Positions 1-6,098 are shown, counted from the stretch's first letter. The stretch is 6,659 nt of DNA from Alphaproteobacteria bacterium (GCA_028289725.1 JANQOH010000119.1:1-6659), one strand, 5' to 3'. Translations and numbers: made by a program. The notes: generated from the sequence alone by a model not told the origin.

Positions 1-152
1 AGGGCGGTGGCGGCGCTCGGGTGACGGAGCTTGGGCAAGAAATTCTCCGCCGATACCAATCGATGGAAGACACGGCTGTCGCCAGTGTCAGCGACCAAAT
101 TGCTGAATTCTCAGCTTTATTGGCCGACCAGCCGCCCGACAAAGCGACCTGA
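1..152 (+). CDS. ModE-type winged-helix regulator, C-terminal fragment
   Basis: Only the last 49 residues are in the window, read in the frame beginning at base 3 and ending at TGA 150-152. The fragment starts with a glycine run (GGGGARVTELGQEILRRY). This is the wing and following helix typical of the LysR-like winged helix-turn-helix of ModE, the molybdate-responsive regulator of modABC and molybdoenzyme genes. It then runs through a short helical tail (about DTAVASVSDQIAEFSALLA) and stops. No Mop/TOBE molybdate-binding domain follows the DNA-binding domain, unlike E. coli ModE, so this is the stand-alone wHTH form. It lies directly upstream of modA on the same strand, which supports a role in molybdate control. 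The 5' part is cut off by the window edge. It could also be another LysR-type wHTH-only protein, but the glycine-rich wing and the modABC context favour ModE. Confidence 0.8.
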   Translation, partial: GGGGARVTELGQEILRRYQSMEDTAVASVSDQIAEFSALLADQPPDKAT

Positions 153-172
153 CGTGATTGCCGGAAACGCGG

Positions 173-202
173 TTGACAGCCAGCGTTGTATTTCTCTATA
201 TA
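173..202 (+). promoter_or_regulatory. Candidate sigma70 promoter of modABC
   Basis: A perfect -35 hexamer TTGACA (173-178) is followed after 18 bases by TATATA (197-202), inside an AT-rich island within otherwise GC-rich DNA. The predicted transcript starts near 209, about 107 bases upstream of the chosen modA start. It sits between the regulator gene and modA and immediately precedes the ModE-box-like palindrome. The hexamers are seen directly; promoter activity is inferred. Confidence 0.6.
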
Positions 203-210
203 TATCGATG

Positions 211-234
211 CATTATATACATTCGTATATGACG
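211..234 (+). promoter_or_regulatory. ModE box (molybdate operator) candidate
   Basis: A 24-bp imperfect palindrome has perfect inner arms ATATAC (215-220) and GTATAT (225-230) separated by four bases, and paired outer bases C..T and A..G. As I recall the E. coli modA operator, this matches it in length and at most arm positions (starting C-TTATAT and ending TA-AT-ACG). It covers roughly +2 to +25 of the predicted modA transcript, so binding would block initiation. Family knowledge: ModE with molybdate represses modABC. Use of this site by the neighbouring regulator is inferred. Confidence 0.6.
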
Positions 235-247
235 GTTCGAACGGTTA

Positions 248-284
248 CGTCGGACCGACGATGCAGAGAGCCGGAAAGTCCGGC
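248..284 (+). other. Two tandem stem-loops in the modA leader
   Basis: In the predicted untranslated leader, CGTCGG (248-253) is inverted as CCGACG (255-260) around a single base. GCCGGA (270-275) pairs perfectly with TCCGGC (279-284) across the loop AAG. The second is a sound RNA hairpin. The first could fold only by opening its inner pairs, or may be a DNA palindrome. Neither is followed by a U-run, so they are not plain terminators. I do not recognise the conserved core of the Moco riboswitch. Confidence 0.4.
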
Positions 285-315
285 GTTGAATCCCTCCGGG
301 CCCGCACTCGCCGCC

Positions 316-1092
316 ATGATCGCGCGGCGGGTGCGTGGTCTATTGGCCGCTTGCCTGTTCGCGTACGTGGCCTTGTTGGCCGCTCTCCCCGCACGTGCCG
401 AACAGGTCCTTATATTTGCCGCCGCCAGCACGACGGACGCTGTCAGCGATATCATCGATTCGTACCGCGTTGCTACGGGCGCGGACGTCGTGGCCTCATT
501 CGCGGCGAGCTCCGCTCTCGCGCGGCAGATCGAGAACGGCGCACCCGCTCATCTATTTTTGTCCGCCTCGCCCATTTGGACGGACTATCTCGCAGAGCGG
601 TCGCTTTTGGCGCCGGGAAGCCGACGCGATCGCTTGGGCAATCGTTTGGCCCTCGTCGCGCCGCTGGATAGTGCTGTCGCGGTGTCTTTGACAGCACCCG
701 TCTCATTCAACGCGTTGCTGGGTGACGGGTATCTCGCGATGGCCGATCCGGACCACGTGCCGGCTGGTCTTTACGGCAAGGAAGCGTTGGAAGCCTTGGG
801 TGCCTGGCGCGAGGTTTCACGCTTGGTCGTGCGTGGCAACAATGTGCGGGCAACGCTCGCCCTTGTGGAGCGCGGCGAAGTGCCGCTCGGCATCGTCTAC
901 CAAACGGACGCGACGGCCTCGGAGCGCAGCCGCATCGTCGCGCTGTTTCCCGAGTCGACCCACACACCGATCCAATATCCGTTGGCGCTCGTCGCCGGGC
1001 AATCGACGGACGGGGCACAGGCTTTCTACGACTATTTGCTGAGCCCCGAAGCCGCGGTGATATTTGAACAGCACGGGTTCACCGTGCGCTAG
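316..1092 (+). CDS. modA: Molybdate ABC transporter substrate-binding protein ModA
   Basis: This is the periplasmic receptor that binds molybdate (and typically tungstate) and delivers it to ModBC. It has 258 residues, the usual family length. A Sec signal peptide occupies residues 1-28 (RRVR, hydrophobic core, then ALPARA before E29). The mature protein follows E. coli ModA closely, including FAAAS, SFAASSALARQIENGAPA, DPDHVPAGLYGKEAL, LGIVY and the C-terminal FYDYLLSPEAA...GFTVR. By alignment with E. coli ModA, the oxyanion ligands fall at Ser38, Ser65, Ala150, Val177 and Tyr195. His79 stands where E. coli has Asp in GAPADLF. ATG 316 was chosen because it gives a proper signal peptide. The frame stays open upstream to base 31, and an ATG at 229 lies inside the operator, but neither is credible. 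There is no good Shine-Dalgarno sequence. It is first in the modABC operon. Confidence 0.96.
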   Translation: MIARRVRGLLAACLFAYVALLAALPARAEQVLIFAAASTTDAVSDIIDSYRVATGADVVASFAASSALARQIENGAPAHLFLSASPIWTDYLAERSLLAPGSRRDRLGNRLALVAPLDSAVAVSLTAPVSFNALLGDGYLAMADPDHVPAGLYGKEALEALGAWREVSRLVVRGNNVRATLALVERGEVPLGIVYQTDATASERSRIVALFPESTHTPIQYPLALVAGQSTDGAQAFYDYLLSPEAAVIFEQHGFTVR

Positions 1093-1102
1093 TTTTCGAC
1101 CC

Positions 1103-1795
1103 GTGGAACCAATTAGCGCCGACGAATGGATCGCGATCTCGCTCAGCCTGAAGGTGGGCGTGTGGAGCGTCATCGTCAGTTTGCCGTTCGGGGTGTTCTT
1201 TGCCTGGTTACTCGCGCGCCGGGATTTTCTCGGCAAGAGCCTGCTGAACGGTGTGATCCACCTCCCCTTGGTTTTGCCGCCGGTCGTCGTCGGCTATGCG
1301 CTGCTTGTACTGCTCGGCCGAAAAGGACTGATCGGCGAGCCGCTTTATGAGTGGTTTGGGCTTTCGGTGGCCTTCAAATGGGAAGGCGCGGCGATCGCGT
1401 CGGCCGTGATGGGCTTTCCGCTGATGGTGCGGGCGATCCGTTTATCATTGGACACCGTCGACCGTGGCCTTGAGGATGCGGCGCGAACCCTCGGTGCAAG
1501 TCGCCTGGCTGTCTTCGCCACCATTACGCTCCCCTTGATCATGCCGGGCATTCTCACCGGCATAATCTTGTCCTTTGCACGGAGCCTCGGCGAATTTGGT
1601 GCCACAATCACTTTTGTTTCGAACATCCCTGGTGAGACGCGAACACTGCCGATCGCGCTATACAATTTCACGCAAATTCCGGGCGGAGACCTGCAAGCAT
1701 TCCGATTGGCGGTGATCTCGGTCGTACTGGCGTTGGCAGCGCTCTTGATTTCCGAAATTCTGACGCGCCGCGTTCAAGCGCGTTTGGGGCAGTAG
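1103..1795 (+). CDS. modB: Molybdate ABC transporter permease ModB
   Basis: This is the inner-membrane channel subunit, which works as a homodimer with ModC and accepts molybdate from ModA. It has 230 residues, the usual ModB size (229 in E. coli as I recall). Membrane segments lie at about residues 11-38, 48-71, 93-112, 148-172 and 200-223. Characteristic blocks are SLPFGVFFAWLLARR, HLPLVLPPVVVGYALL, FPLMVRAIRLSLD, and RSLGEFGATITFVSNIPGET near the C-terminal third. The EAA coupling loop that contacts ModC begins at E124 (EDAARTLGAS) and runs into ITLPL. GTG 1103 was chosen because its N-terminus (EPISADEWIAISLSLKV) aligns with known ModB. It follows the modA stop after 10 bases. A TTG at 1064 would overlap modA and add unrelated residues. 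No clear ribosome binding site is visible, so translational coupling is likely. Confidence 0.96.
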   Translation: MEPISADEWIAISLSLKVGVWSVIVSLPFGVFFAWLLARRDFLGKSLLNGVIHLPLVLPPVVVGYALLVLLGRKGLIGEPLYEWFGLSVAFKWEGAAIASAVMGFPLMVRAIRLSLDTVDRGLEDAARTLGASRLAVFATITLPLIMPGILTGIILSFARSLGEFGATITFVSNIPGETRTLPIALYNFTQIPGGDLQAFRLAVISVVLALAALLISEILTRRVQARLGQ

Positions 1796-1799
1796 GGCT

Positions 1800-2885
1800 G
1801 TGATCGAAATCGCGGCGCAAGACCGGCTCGGCGACTTCACGCTCGATGTTCGCCTGTCGGTACCTGACGCCGGCGTGACAGCACTGTTTGGCCCCTCTGG
1901 ATCGGGCAAGACCTCGTTGCTGAACATGATCGGTGGGCTCCGCTCACCGGCATCGGGACGGATCGTCATCGGCGAGTCGGTATTGTTTGACTCCGATCGG
2001 CGGATCGACGTTCCGCCGGAGAAGCGTCGCATCGGTTACATATTCCAGGAAGGGCGGCTATTTCCGCATCTCACCGTCCAACGCAATCTCGTCTACGGCC
2101 TGCGGCGAACGCCGAACAGCGAGCGCTATGTCGAACCCGACCAGGTTATTGCGCTGTTGGGTATCGAGGCCTTGTTGGATCGACGGCCCGCGCGCCTTTC
2201 GGGCGGCGAAAAGCAAAGGGTCGCGATCGGCCGTGCCTTGCTTTCTAGCCCGCAAATCCTGCTCATGGACGAACCGCTCGCGGCGCTCGACGCGGCGCGC
2301 AAAGCCGAAATTCTGCCTTTTATCGAGCGTCTGCATGGCGAGATTACGATACCCATCGTTTATGTGAGTCACGCCATGGACGAGGTCTTGCGCATTGCCG
2401 ATACGGTCGCGGTCTTTCGCGAAGGCCGCGTTGAAGCCGTCGGCCCGGTTGAGGAACTGGCGAGCCGGCTCGATCTGACCGGCCAAGCCGGTTTTGGCGA
2501 GGCGGGTACGGTCCTCGCGGCCCACGTGGTGGAACATGATGAAGCGCATGCGGTGACCGCGCTCGATACGCCGGCGGGCCGTATCATGGTCGGCCGCCTC
2601 GACGCGCCGGTCGGCGCCAAGACTCGGCTGCGCTTGCGGGCACGCGACATCGCTCTCGCGCTCGAGGCGCCACGCCAGGCGAGTTTTCTAAACGTTCTCG
2701 AGGGCACCGTGGCCACACTGGAGCAGCGTGACACCGGCGCGGTAGATGTTGCCGTCGAGATCGTGCCCGGCGTCCGGATCTGGGCCGAAGTCACGCAGCT
2801 TGCGGTCGAGAGGCTCGCTCTCAGCGAGCGAAAGCCCGTCCACGTCCTAATTAAGAGCGTTGCCGTGGAGCGCTACGTCCGATAG
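1800..2885 (+). CDS. modC: Molybdate ABC transporter ATP-binding protein ModC
   Basis: This is the cytoplasmic ATPase that drives molybdate import through ModB. It has 361 residues, slightly longer than E. coli ModC. The N-terminal nucleotide-binding domain has Walker A GPSGSGKT (31-38), Q-loop Gln83 in IFQEGRLFPHLTV, signature LSGGEKQRVAIGRAL (133-147), Walker B LLMDEP (154-159) with catalytic Glu158, D-loop AALD (161-164) and switch His191. After a linker, a C-terminal Mop/TOBE domain begins near residue 295 (SFLNVLEGTV) and runs almost to the end. In this family that domain can bind molybdate and feed back on transport. It starts at GTG 1800, only 4 bases after modB, so the two genes are almost certainly cotranscribed. 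All catalytic motifs are intact. Confidence 0.96.
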   Translation: MIEIAAQDRLGDFTLDVRLSVPDAGVTALFGPSGSGKTSLLNMIGGLRSPASGRIVIGESVLFDSDRRIDVPPEKRRIGYIFQEGRLFPHLTVQRNLVYGLRRTPNSERYVEPDQVIALLGIEALLDRRPARLSGGEKQRVAIGRALLSSPQILLMDEPLAALDAARKAEILPFIERLHGEITIPIVYVSHAMDEVLRIADTVAVFREGRVEAVGPVEELASRLDLTGQAGFGEAGTVLAAHVVEHDEAHAVTALDTPAGRIMVGRLDAPVGAKTRLRLRARDIALALEAPRQASFLNVLEGTVATLEQRDTGAVDVAVEIVPGVRIWAEVTQLAVERLALSERKPVHVLIKSVAVERYVR

Positions 2886-2935
2886 CGGTTCCGCCTCTTG
2901 GAGCGTCCCTTTCCCTGGGATAAGTTGCCGAAAAC

Positions 2936-2951
2936 GAGGAGTTCCACATTG
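2936..2951 (+). promoter_or_regulatory. Strong ribosome binding site fixing a TTG start
   Basis: GAGGAG at 2936-2941 is the best Shine-Dalgarno match near this gene. It lies 7 bases before TTG 2949-2951, which begins the conserved part of the thiamine-diphosphate enzyme. It argues against the longer reading from TTG 2898, whose extra 17 residues do not look like this family. I see no ATG or GTG alternative in this frame close to the site. Confidence 0.75.
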
Positions 2952-4637
2952 ACCGACGCGACCGCGCCGCGCACCGGCGGCGAAATCCTGATTGACGCAC
3001 TGCGCCTTCACGGGGTCGACACCGTGTTTTGTGTCCCTGGCGAAAGCTATTTGGCTGCCTTGGACGCGCTGTACGGCGCGCGCAATCAAATCCGTGTTGT
3101 CACTTGCCGGCAGGAAGGCGGCGCCGGCTTCATGACCGAGGCCTACGGCAAAGCAACGGGCAAACCCGGCATTTGCTTCGTGACCCGCGGGCCTGGCGCT
3201 TGCAACGCGTCCATCGGGGTTCACACCGCGATGCAAGATTCGACCCCGATGATCCTGTTCATTGGGCAAGTCGCGCGCGAGGCGATGGGCCGTGAGGGAT
3301 TTCAGGAAATCGACTATCGGCAGATGTTCGCGCCGCCGATTAGCAAACTCGCGATGCAAATCGACGATCCGGCGCGCATTCCCGAGCTCGTGCATCATGC
3401 TTTCCAGACCGCGACGTCCGGACGTCAGGGTCCGGTGGTCATCGCCTTGCCCGAGGACATGTTGGTCGAAACCGCCGCGGTTGCAGACGGGAAATCCTAT
3501 CGTCCCGTGCGTCCCTACCCCGCGCCAGCCCAGTTGGACGCTGTGCGCGCAATGTTGTCCGAAGCGGCGCGGCCAGTGATGGTTCTGGGCGGCAGCGGCT
3601 GGAATGCGATGGCTCGCGACGCAATCACGGCATTTGCCGAAGCCAATGAATTGCCGGTCGCCGTGTCATTCCGCCGCCAAGACATCGTCGACAATTTGAA
3701 CGACTGCTACATCGGCGATCTTTCGACCAGTGTCGATCCGAAGTTGGTGAAGCGTGTTGAAGAAGCCGATGTTCTGTTGGCGGTCGGCGCAAGGCTCGGC
3801 GAGATGACCACGCGTGGCTACACAACGCTCGACAGCCCAACGCCGCGTCAGAAACTCATCCACGTTTACCCGGATCCCGAAGAGCTTGGCCGCGTGTATC
3901 AACCGGACCTCGCGATCGCCGCGGGCATGGAGGAGTTTGCGACGGCTGTACGTGACCTTGAAGCGATTAAAAAGCCGGCCTGGAGTGCTTGGACGAAATC
4001 CGGTCGCGCGGACTATTTGGCGAATCTTGAGCCCAACCCGATGCCGGGGCCCGTCGATATGCCAGCAATCATTGCCACGCTACGTAAAGAGCTGCCGGAA
4101 GACACGATGATTACGGTCGATGCGGGCAATTTCTCGGGATGGCCGCAGCGTTTTTGGCAGTTCCGCCATTATCCGACCGAGATTGCGCCCACCGATGGCG
4201 CAATGGGTTATAGCGTGCCAGCGGGCGTGGCGGCGAAACTGGCCTATCCAGACCGGGAGGTCGTGAGCTTTGTCGGGGATGGCGGGTTCATGATGACGGG
4301 CCAAGAACTCGCGACCGCGCTGCAGCATGGCTTAGCGCCGATCATTGTGTTGGTCAATAATGGTACCTACGGGACCATTCGCATGCATCAGGAACGTGAT
4401 TATCCGGACCGGCCTATCGCCACCGAGCTATCGAATCCGGACTTTGTCGCACTGGCGCGGGCTTACGGCGCGCATGGCGAACTGGTCGAACGGACCGAAG
4501 ACTTTGCGCCGGCGCTCGCCCGCGCGCGTTCATCGGGAACCGCTTCGCTCATCGAAATTCGCCTCGACGTCGATGTCATCACCACGCGTACGACCTTGAG
4601 CGCCATTCGCGATCGTGCGATCGCGGGATCGGCGTAA
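2949..4637 (+). CDS. Thiamine-diphosphate-dependent enzyme, acetolactate synthase-like
   Basis: This 562-residue cytoplasmic enzyme belongs to the superfamily of acetolactate synthase, pyruvate oxidase and 2-keto-acid decarboxylases. The order is an N-terminal pyrimidine-binding domain (about 10-175; GGEILIDALRLHG, VFCVPGES, with the cofactor-activating Glu56 in CRQEGGA), a central domain (about 195-340; RPVMVLGGSGWNA), and a C-terminal pyrophosphate-binding domain. The last carries GDGGFMMTG from 443 and LVNNGTYGT, so Asp444 and Asn471 are the expected Mg/ThDP ligands. These residues are intact, so the enzyme should bind cofactor. No small regulatory subunit (IlvN/IlvH type) and no branched-chain amino-acid genes are nearby, so biosynthetic acetolactate synthase is unproven. 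A 2-keto-acid decarboxylase or other carboligase is equally possible. It lies 63 bases after modC with no convincing terminator, so readthrough from modABC is possible, but a functional link to molybdate is not shown. Confidence 0.85.
   Translation: MTDATAPRTGGEILIDALRLHGVDTVFCVPGESYLAALDALYGARNQIRVVTCRQEGGAGFMTEAYGKATGKPGICFVTRGPGACNASIGVHTAMQDSTPMILFIGQVAREAMGREGFQEIDYRQMFAPPISKLAMQIDDPARIPELVHHAFQTATSGRQGPVVIALPEDMLVETAAVADGKSYRPVRPYPAPAQLDAVRAMLSEAARPVMVLGGSGWNAMARDAITAFAEANELPVAVSFRRQDIVDNLNDCYIGDLSTSVDPKLVKRVEEADVLLAVGARLGEMTTRGYTTLDSPTPRQKLIHVYPDPEELGRVYQPDLAIAAGMEEFATAVRDLEAIKKPAWSAWTKSGRADYLANLEPNPMPGPVDMPAIIATLRKELPEDTMITVDAGNFSGWPQRFWQFRHYPTEIAPTDGAMGYSVPAGVAAKLAYPDREVVSFVGDGGFMMTGQELATALQHGLAPIIVLVNNGTYGTIRMHQERDYPDRPIATELSNPDFVALARAYGAHGELVERTEDFAPALARARSSGTASLIEIRLDVDVITTRTTLSAIRDRAIAGSA
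4608..4625 (+). repeat. 18-bp inverted repeat at the gene end
   Basis: CGCGATCG (4608-4615) is followed by TG and then its perfect reverse complement CGATCGCG (4618-4625). It lies inside the last codons of the thiamine-diphosphate enzyme gene (encoding part of RDRAIAG). The two-base spacer means an RNA hairpin would lose the innermost pairs. No U-run follows, so a simple terminator is unlikely. Confidence 0.4.
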
Positions 4638-4677
4638 CGTCCATGTCGGCGATCATGGCATTCCGGCGGGAATAAGC

Positions 4678-5124
4678 ATGCCACGGGATGGGAAGCGCGG
4701 CCCAAGGAATTACGGACCACGCGGTTGCCTATTGACCGTCGCCTCGGTCGCCGCGTTGGTCATCTTCTTCGAAGTTTTCTATGGCATGCTCGATATATGG
4801 TCGCCGGATCAGGCCCAGATACAATCGGCCGCCAACGATCTGGTCAGGCGTCAATTGGCCGACGAACCAATTACCGCCTTGACGGTCGCCGTCATTCATA
4901 GCCGGAAGAAGCGGTTTTCGCTCACGACAGATCGATGGGCGGTGGAGGGCGAAGTGATCGTGCGTGACGCCGAAACCGAAGAGAGGTCTCGCAAGCCATA
5001 CGTCGCCGTTCTTCACACTATTTGCGGCGACCATCTAGACCTGAGCTGCTGGGTGCTGGAACAACTAACCTATGGCGATCAAATTATTCGATTGCGTGAG
5101 TCCCCTGGGTCTGTGATCAATTAG
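4678..5124 (+). CDS. Membrane-anchored protein of unknown function
   Basis: I do not recognise a family for this 148-residue protein. A basic N-terminus (MPRDGKRGPRNYGPRG) is followed by one hydrophobic segment at about 17-38 (CLLTVASVAALVIFFEVFYGML). The rest is soluble, and the positive-inside rule places it in the periplasm. The domain begins helical (about 44-62) and then looks beta-rich (TALTVAVIHS, WAVEGEVIVRD, KPYVAVLHTI). Cys116 and Cys124 (CGDHLDLSC) could form a disulfide there. Cys17 is not in a lipobox, so a lipoprotein is unlikely. ATG 4678 was chosen because the open frame upstream overlaps the preceding gene and reads as unstructured sequence. A weak GGGAA lies before the start. 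It is 40 bases downstream of the thiamine-diphosphate enzyme and may share its transcript. Confidence 0.65.
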   Translation: MPRDGKRGPRNYGPRGCLLTVASVAALVIFFEVFYGMLDIWSPDQAQIQSAANDLVRRQLADEPITALTVAVIHSRKKRFSLTTDRWAVEGEVIVRDAETEERSRKPYVAVLHTICGDHLDLSCWVLEQLTYGDQIIRLRESPGSVIN

Positions 5125-5127
5125 ACA

Positions 5128-5145
5128 CGGGCACCTAGGTGCCCG
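5128..5145 (+). terminator. Palindromic hairpin, possible terminator
   Basis: CGGGCAC (5128-5134) pairs with GTGCCCG (5139-5145) around the loop CTAG, giving a 7-bp GC-rich stem three bases after the TAG stop at 5122-5124. The position fits a terminator for the upstream gene, but no T-run follows (GATGCTTGCGC), so it may be a weak or factor-assisted terminator, or a protein-binding palindrome. Confidence 0.4.
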
Positions 5146-5345
5146 ATGCTTGCGCTCTTGATTGCACAGATGAATCGCGGTTTCATTCGTGCGCTGATTC
5201 GCGGTGTGAGGGCCGGTTGTGCGAACGTGAATTCGGCGAACGTGGTGGTCATGGTACATTCGTCTCGCGAACAAGGCCGGCTTAGTATGGCCGTTGATTT
5301 GTTTGCACTTTGTTTACGTCCGGCGTGGCAACTTGGAACTTGATG
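5146..5345 (+). other. Intergenic stretch without a convincing gene
   Basis: About 200 bases separate the hairpin from the next start. A 65-codon open frame at 5146-5343 has no ribosome binding site and no family-like composition, so I do not call it. The region holds a short direct repeat, GCGAACGTG at 5221-5229 and 5236-5244 (15-base period). A weak -10-like TACATT at 5255-5260 has no matching -35. The promoter of the next gene probably lies here, but I cannot place it. Confidence 0.4.
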
Positions 5346-5888
5346 ATGACTGCCCACGCATCCAAAGAGAATCGGGAACTCGATTATCTTGGCGACCTGT
5401 CGTTTGAGGCCGGCCAAGTCAGCATTGAGATGACCGATGAGCAGGCGGCCGAGCATGGCGTGAGCGCTGTGCGCATTGCCCGCTTGGCGTCGTTGATCAT
5501 CGCCATGGATGACAAGAAGCTCGAAGGATTGCTTCGCGGTGCGGGCGAAAGCGATTCCGCGACCGCAATGTTCCGCCGTCTGGCCGATTCTTTCGCAAAC
5601 GAAGCGAATTTGCTCGAAAAAGGCGCCACCATGATGAATGACGCCTGCGGTCGCCTTGTTGTGGTTATGGATCGTATCAGCATAGAGGACGCCGAAGCGG
5701 CGGCCGCGGCGGAAGCTGAAACCGAGACAAATGACGGTGACGATGCGCCGTCAGACGCGGTCGCGCCGTCAATCGAGGAACAAATCGTTGTCGAGATCGA
5801 TCGGGGTCTGCGGTCCGCCGATCGAGCCGGCTCCGAAACAACTGTCAACCGCGCATCCGCCGCCGCGGGCGATCCGAAGACGGCTTAG
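5346..5888 (+). CDS. Acidic helical protein of unknown function
   Basis: I do not recognise this 180-residue protein. It lacks a signal peptide and membrane segments, so it is probably cytoplasmic. Residues 30-112 look alpha-helical with amphipathic spacing (DEQAAEHGVSAVRIARLASL, AMFRRLADSFANEANLLEKG, GRLVVVMDRI) and could form a helical bundle. Residues 113-140 are a low-complexity Ala/Glu/Asp stretch, and a disordered-looking Ala/Ser/Arg-containing tail ends in DPKTA. Two adjacent ATGs (5343 and 5346) are possible. ATG 5346 is preferred because GGAA at 5335-5338 is then 7 bases away. The opposite strand carries a serine-rich open frame (5384-5848) that looks like a shadow. It stands alone between non-coding stretches, so its neighbours give no clue. 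Confidence 0.65.
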   Translation: MTAHASKENRELDYLGDLSFEAGQVSIEMTDEQAAEHGVSAVRIARLASLIIAMDDKKLEGLLRGAGESDSATAMFRRLADSFANEANLLEKGATMMNDACGRLVVVMDRISIEDAEAAAAAEAETETNDGDDAPSDAVAPSIEEQIVVEIDRGLRSADRAGSETTVNRASAAAGDPKTA

Positions 5889-6072
5889 CCCATCTCGCTT
5901 GCGTCCACATTCGAGAATTCGTTGCTCACGCAGTTCGTTTCGGATTGAACGCGTATCCAGCCAAGAAATTCGTCGGAACACCCCAACTTCGCCTAGTCGG
6001 GCTGGTGAACGGAACTATATTCGGCTGTGCAACGTTCCAGCCGTGCCATCGGTTTAGCGGGGAGCACGCTCC
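5889..6072 (+). other. Intergenic stretch with small inverted repeats
   Basis: No gene is visible between the acidic protein and the pilin control region. Two small inverted repeats are present. CGGCTG (6022-6027) pairs with CAGCCG (6038-6043) across ten bases. GGAGCACGCTCC is a short palindrome at 6061-6072. The first could be a weak transcript end for the upstream gene, but it lies over 130 bases past the stop and has no T-run. Confidence 0.35.
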
Positions 6073-6098
6073 TATTTGTGTCTGGTGTCACACAAATA
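6073..6098 (+). promoter_or_regulatory. Perfect inverted repeat, CRP/FNR-like operator candidate
   Basis: TATTTGTGT (6073-6081) and ACACAAATA (6090-6098) are perfect inverted arms around an 8-base spacer. Offset by one base, the same stretch contains TGTGT-N6-TCACA (6077-6092), close to the CRP/FNR-family pattern TGTGA-N6-TCACA. Its centre lies about 62 bases upstream of the pilin start site predicted from the promoter below, the usual distance for a class I activator site. Either an activator or a repressor is possible. Confidence 0.45.

Noticed and set aside
31..315. Upstream extension of the modA reading frame, including an ATG at 229
   Set aside because: The added residues have no family match and the 229 ATG lies inside the operator palindrome. 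The start at 316 gives a complete signal peptide.
235..315. Moco riboswitch in the modA leader
   Set aside because: Small hairpins are present, but the conserved riboswitch core is not recognisable.
817..1236. Minus-strand open frame across the modA/modB junction
   Set aside because: It is antisense to two well-supported genes, typical of GC-rich shadows, and has no ribosome binding site or family likeness.
2885..2894. Terminator between modC and the thiamine-diphosphate enzyme
   Set aside because: GCGG-TT-CCGC is too short, with a two-base loop and no T-run, so it was not called.
2898..2948. Longer N-terminus for the thiamine-diphosphate enzyme from TTG 2898
   Set aside because: The 17 extra residues do not resemble the family, and GAGGAG points to TTG 2949.
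4617..4624. GCGATCGC as a cyanobacterial HIP1 element
   Set aside because: There is a single copy inside a larger local palindrome, and the other genes do not suggest a cyanobacterium.
5146..5343. 65-residue plus-strand open frame
   Set aside because: It lacks a ribosome binding site and protein-like composition, and contains the short direct repeat GCGAACGTG. It more likely forms the upstream region of the next gene.
5384..5848. Minus-strand serine-rich open frame of 154 residues
   Set aside because: The low-complexity Ser/Ala translation mirrors the Ala/Asp/Glu-rich coding strand, which has better protein character and a ribosome binding site.
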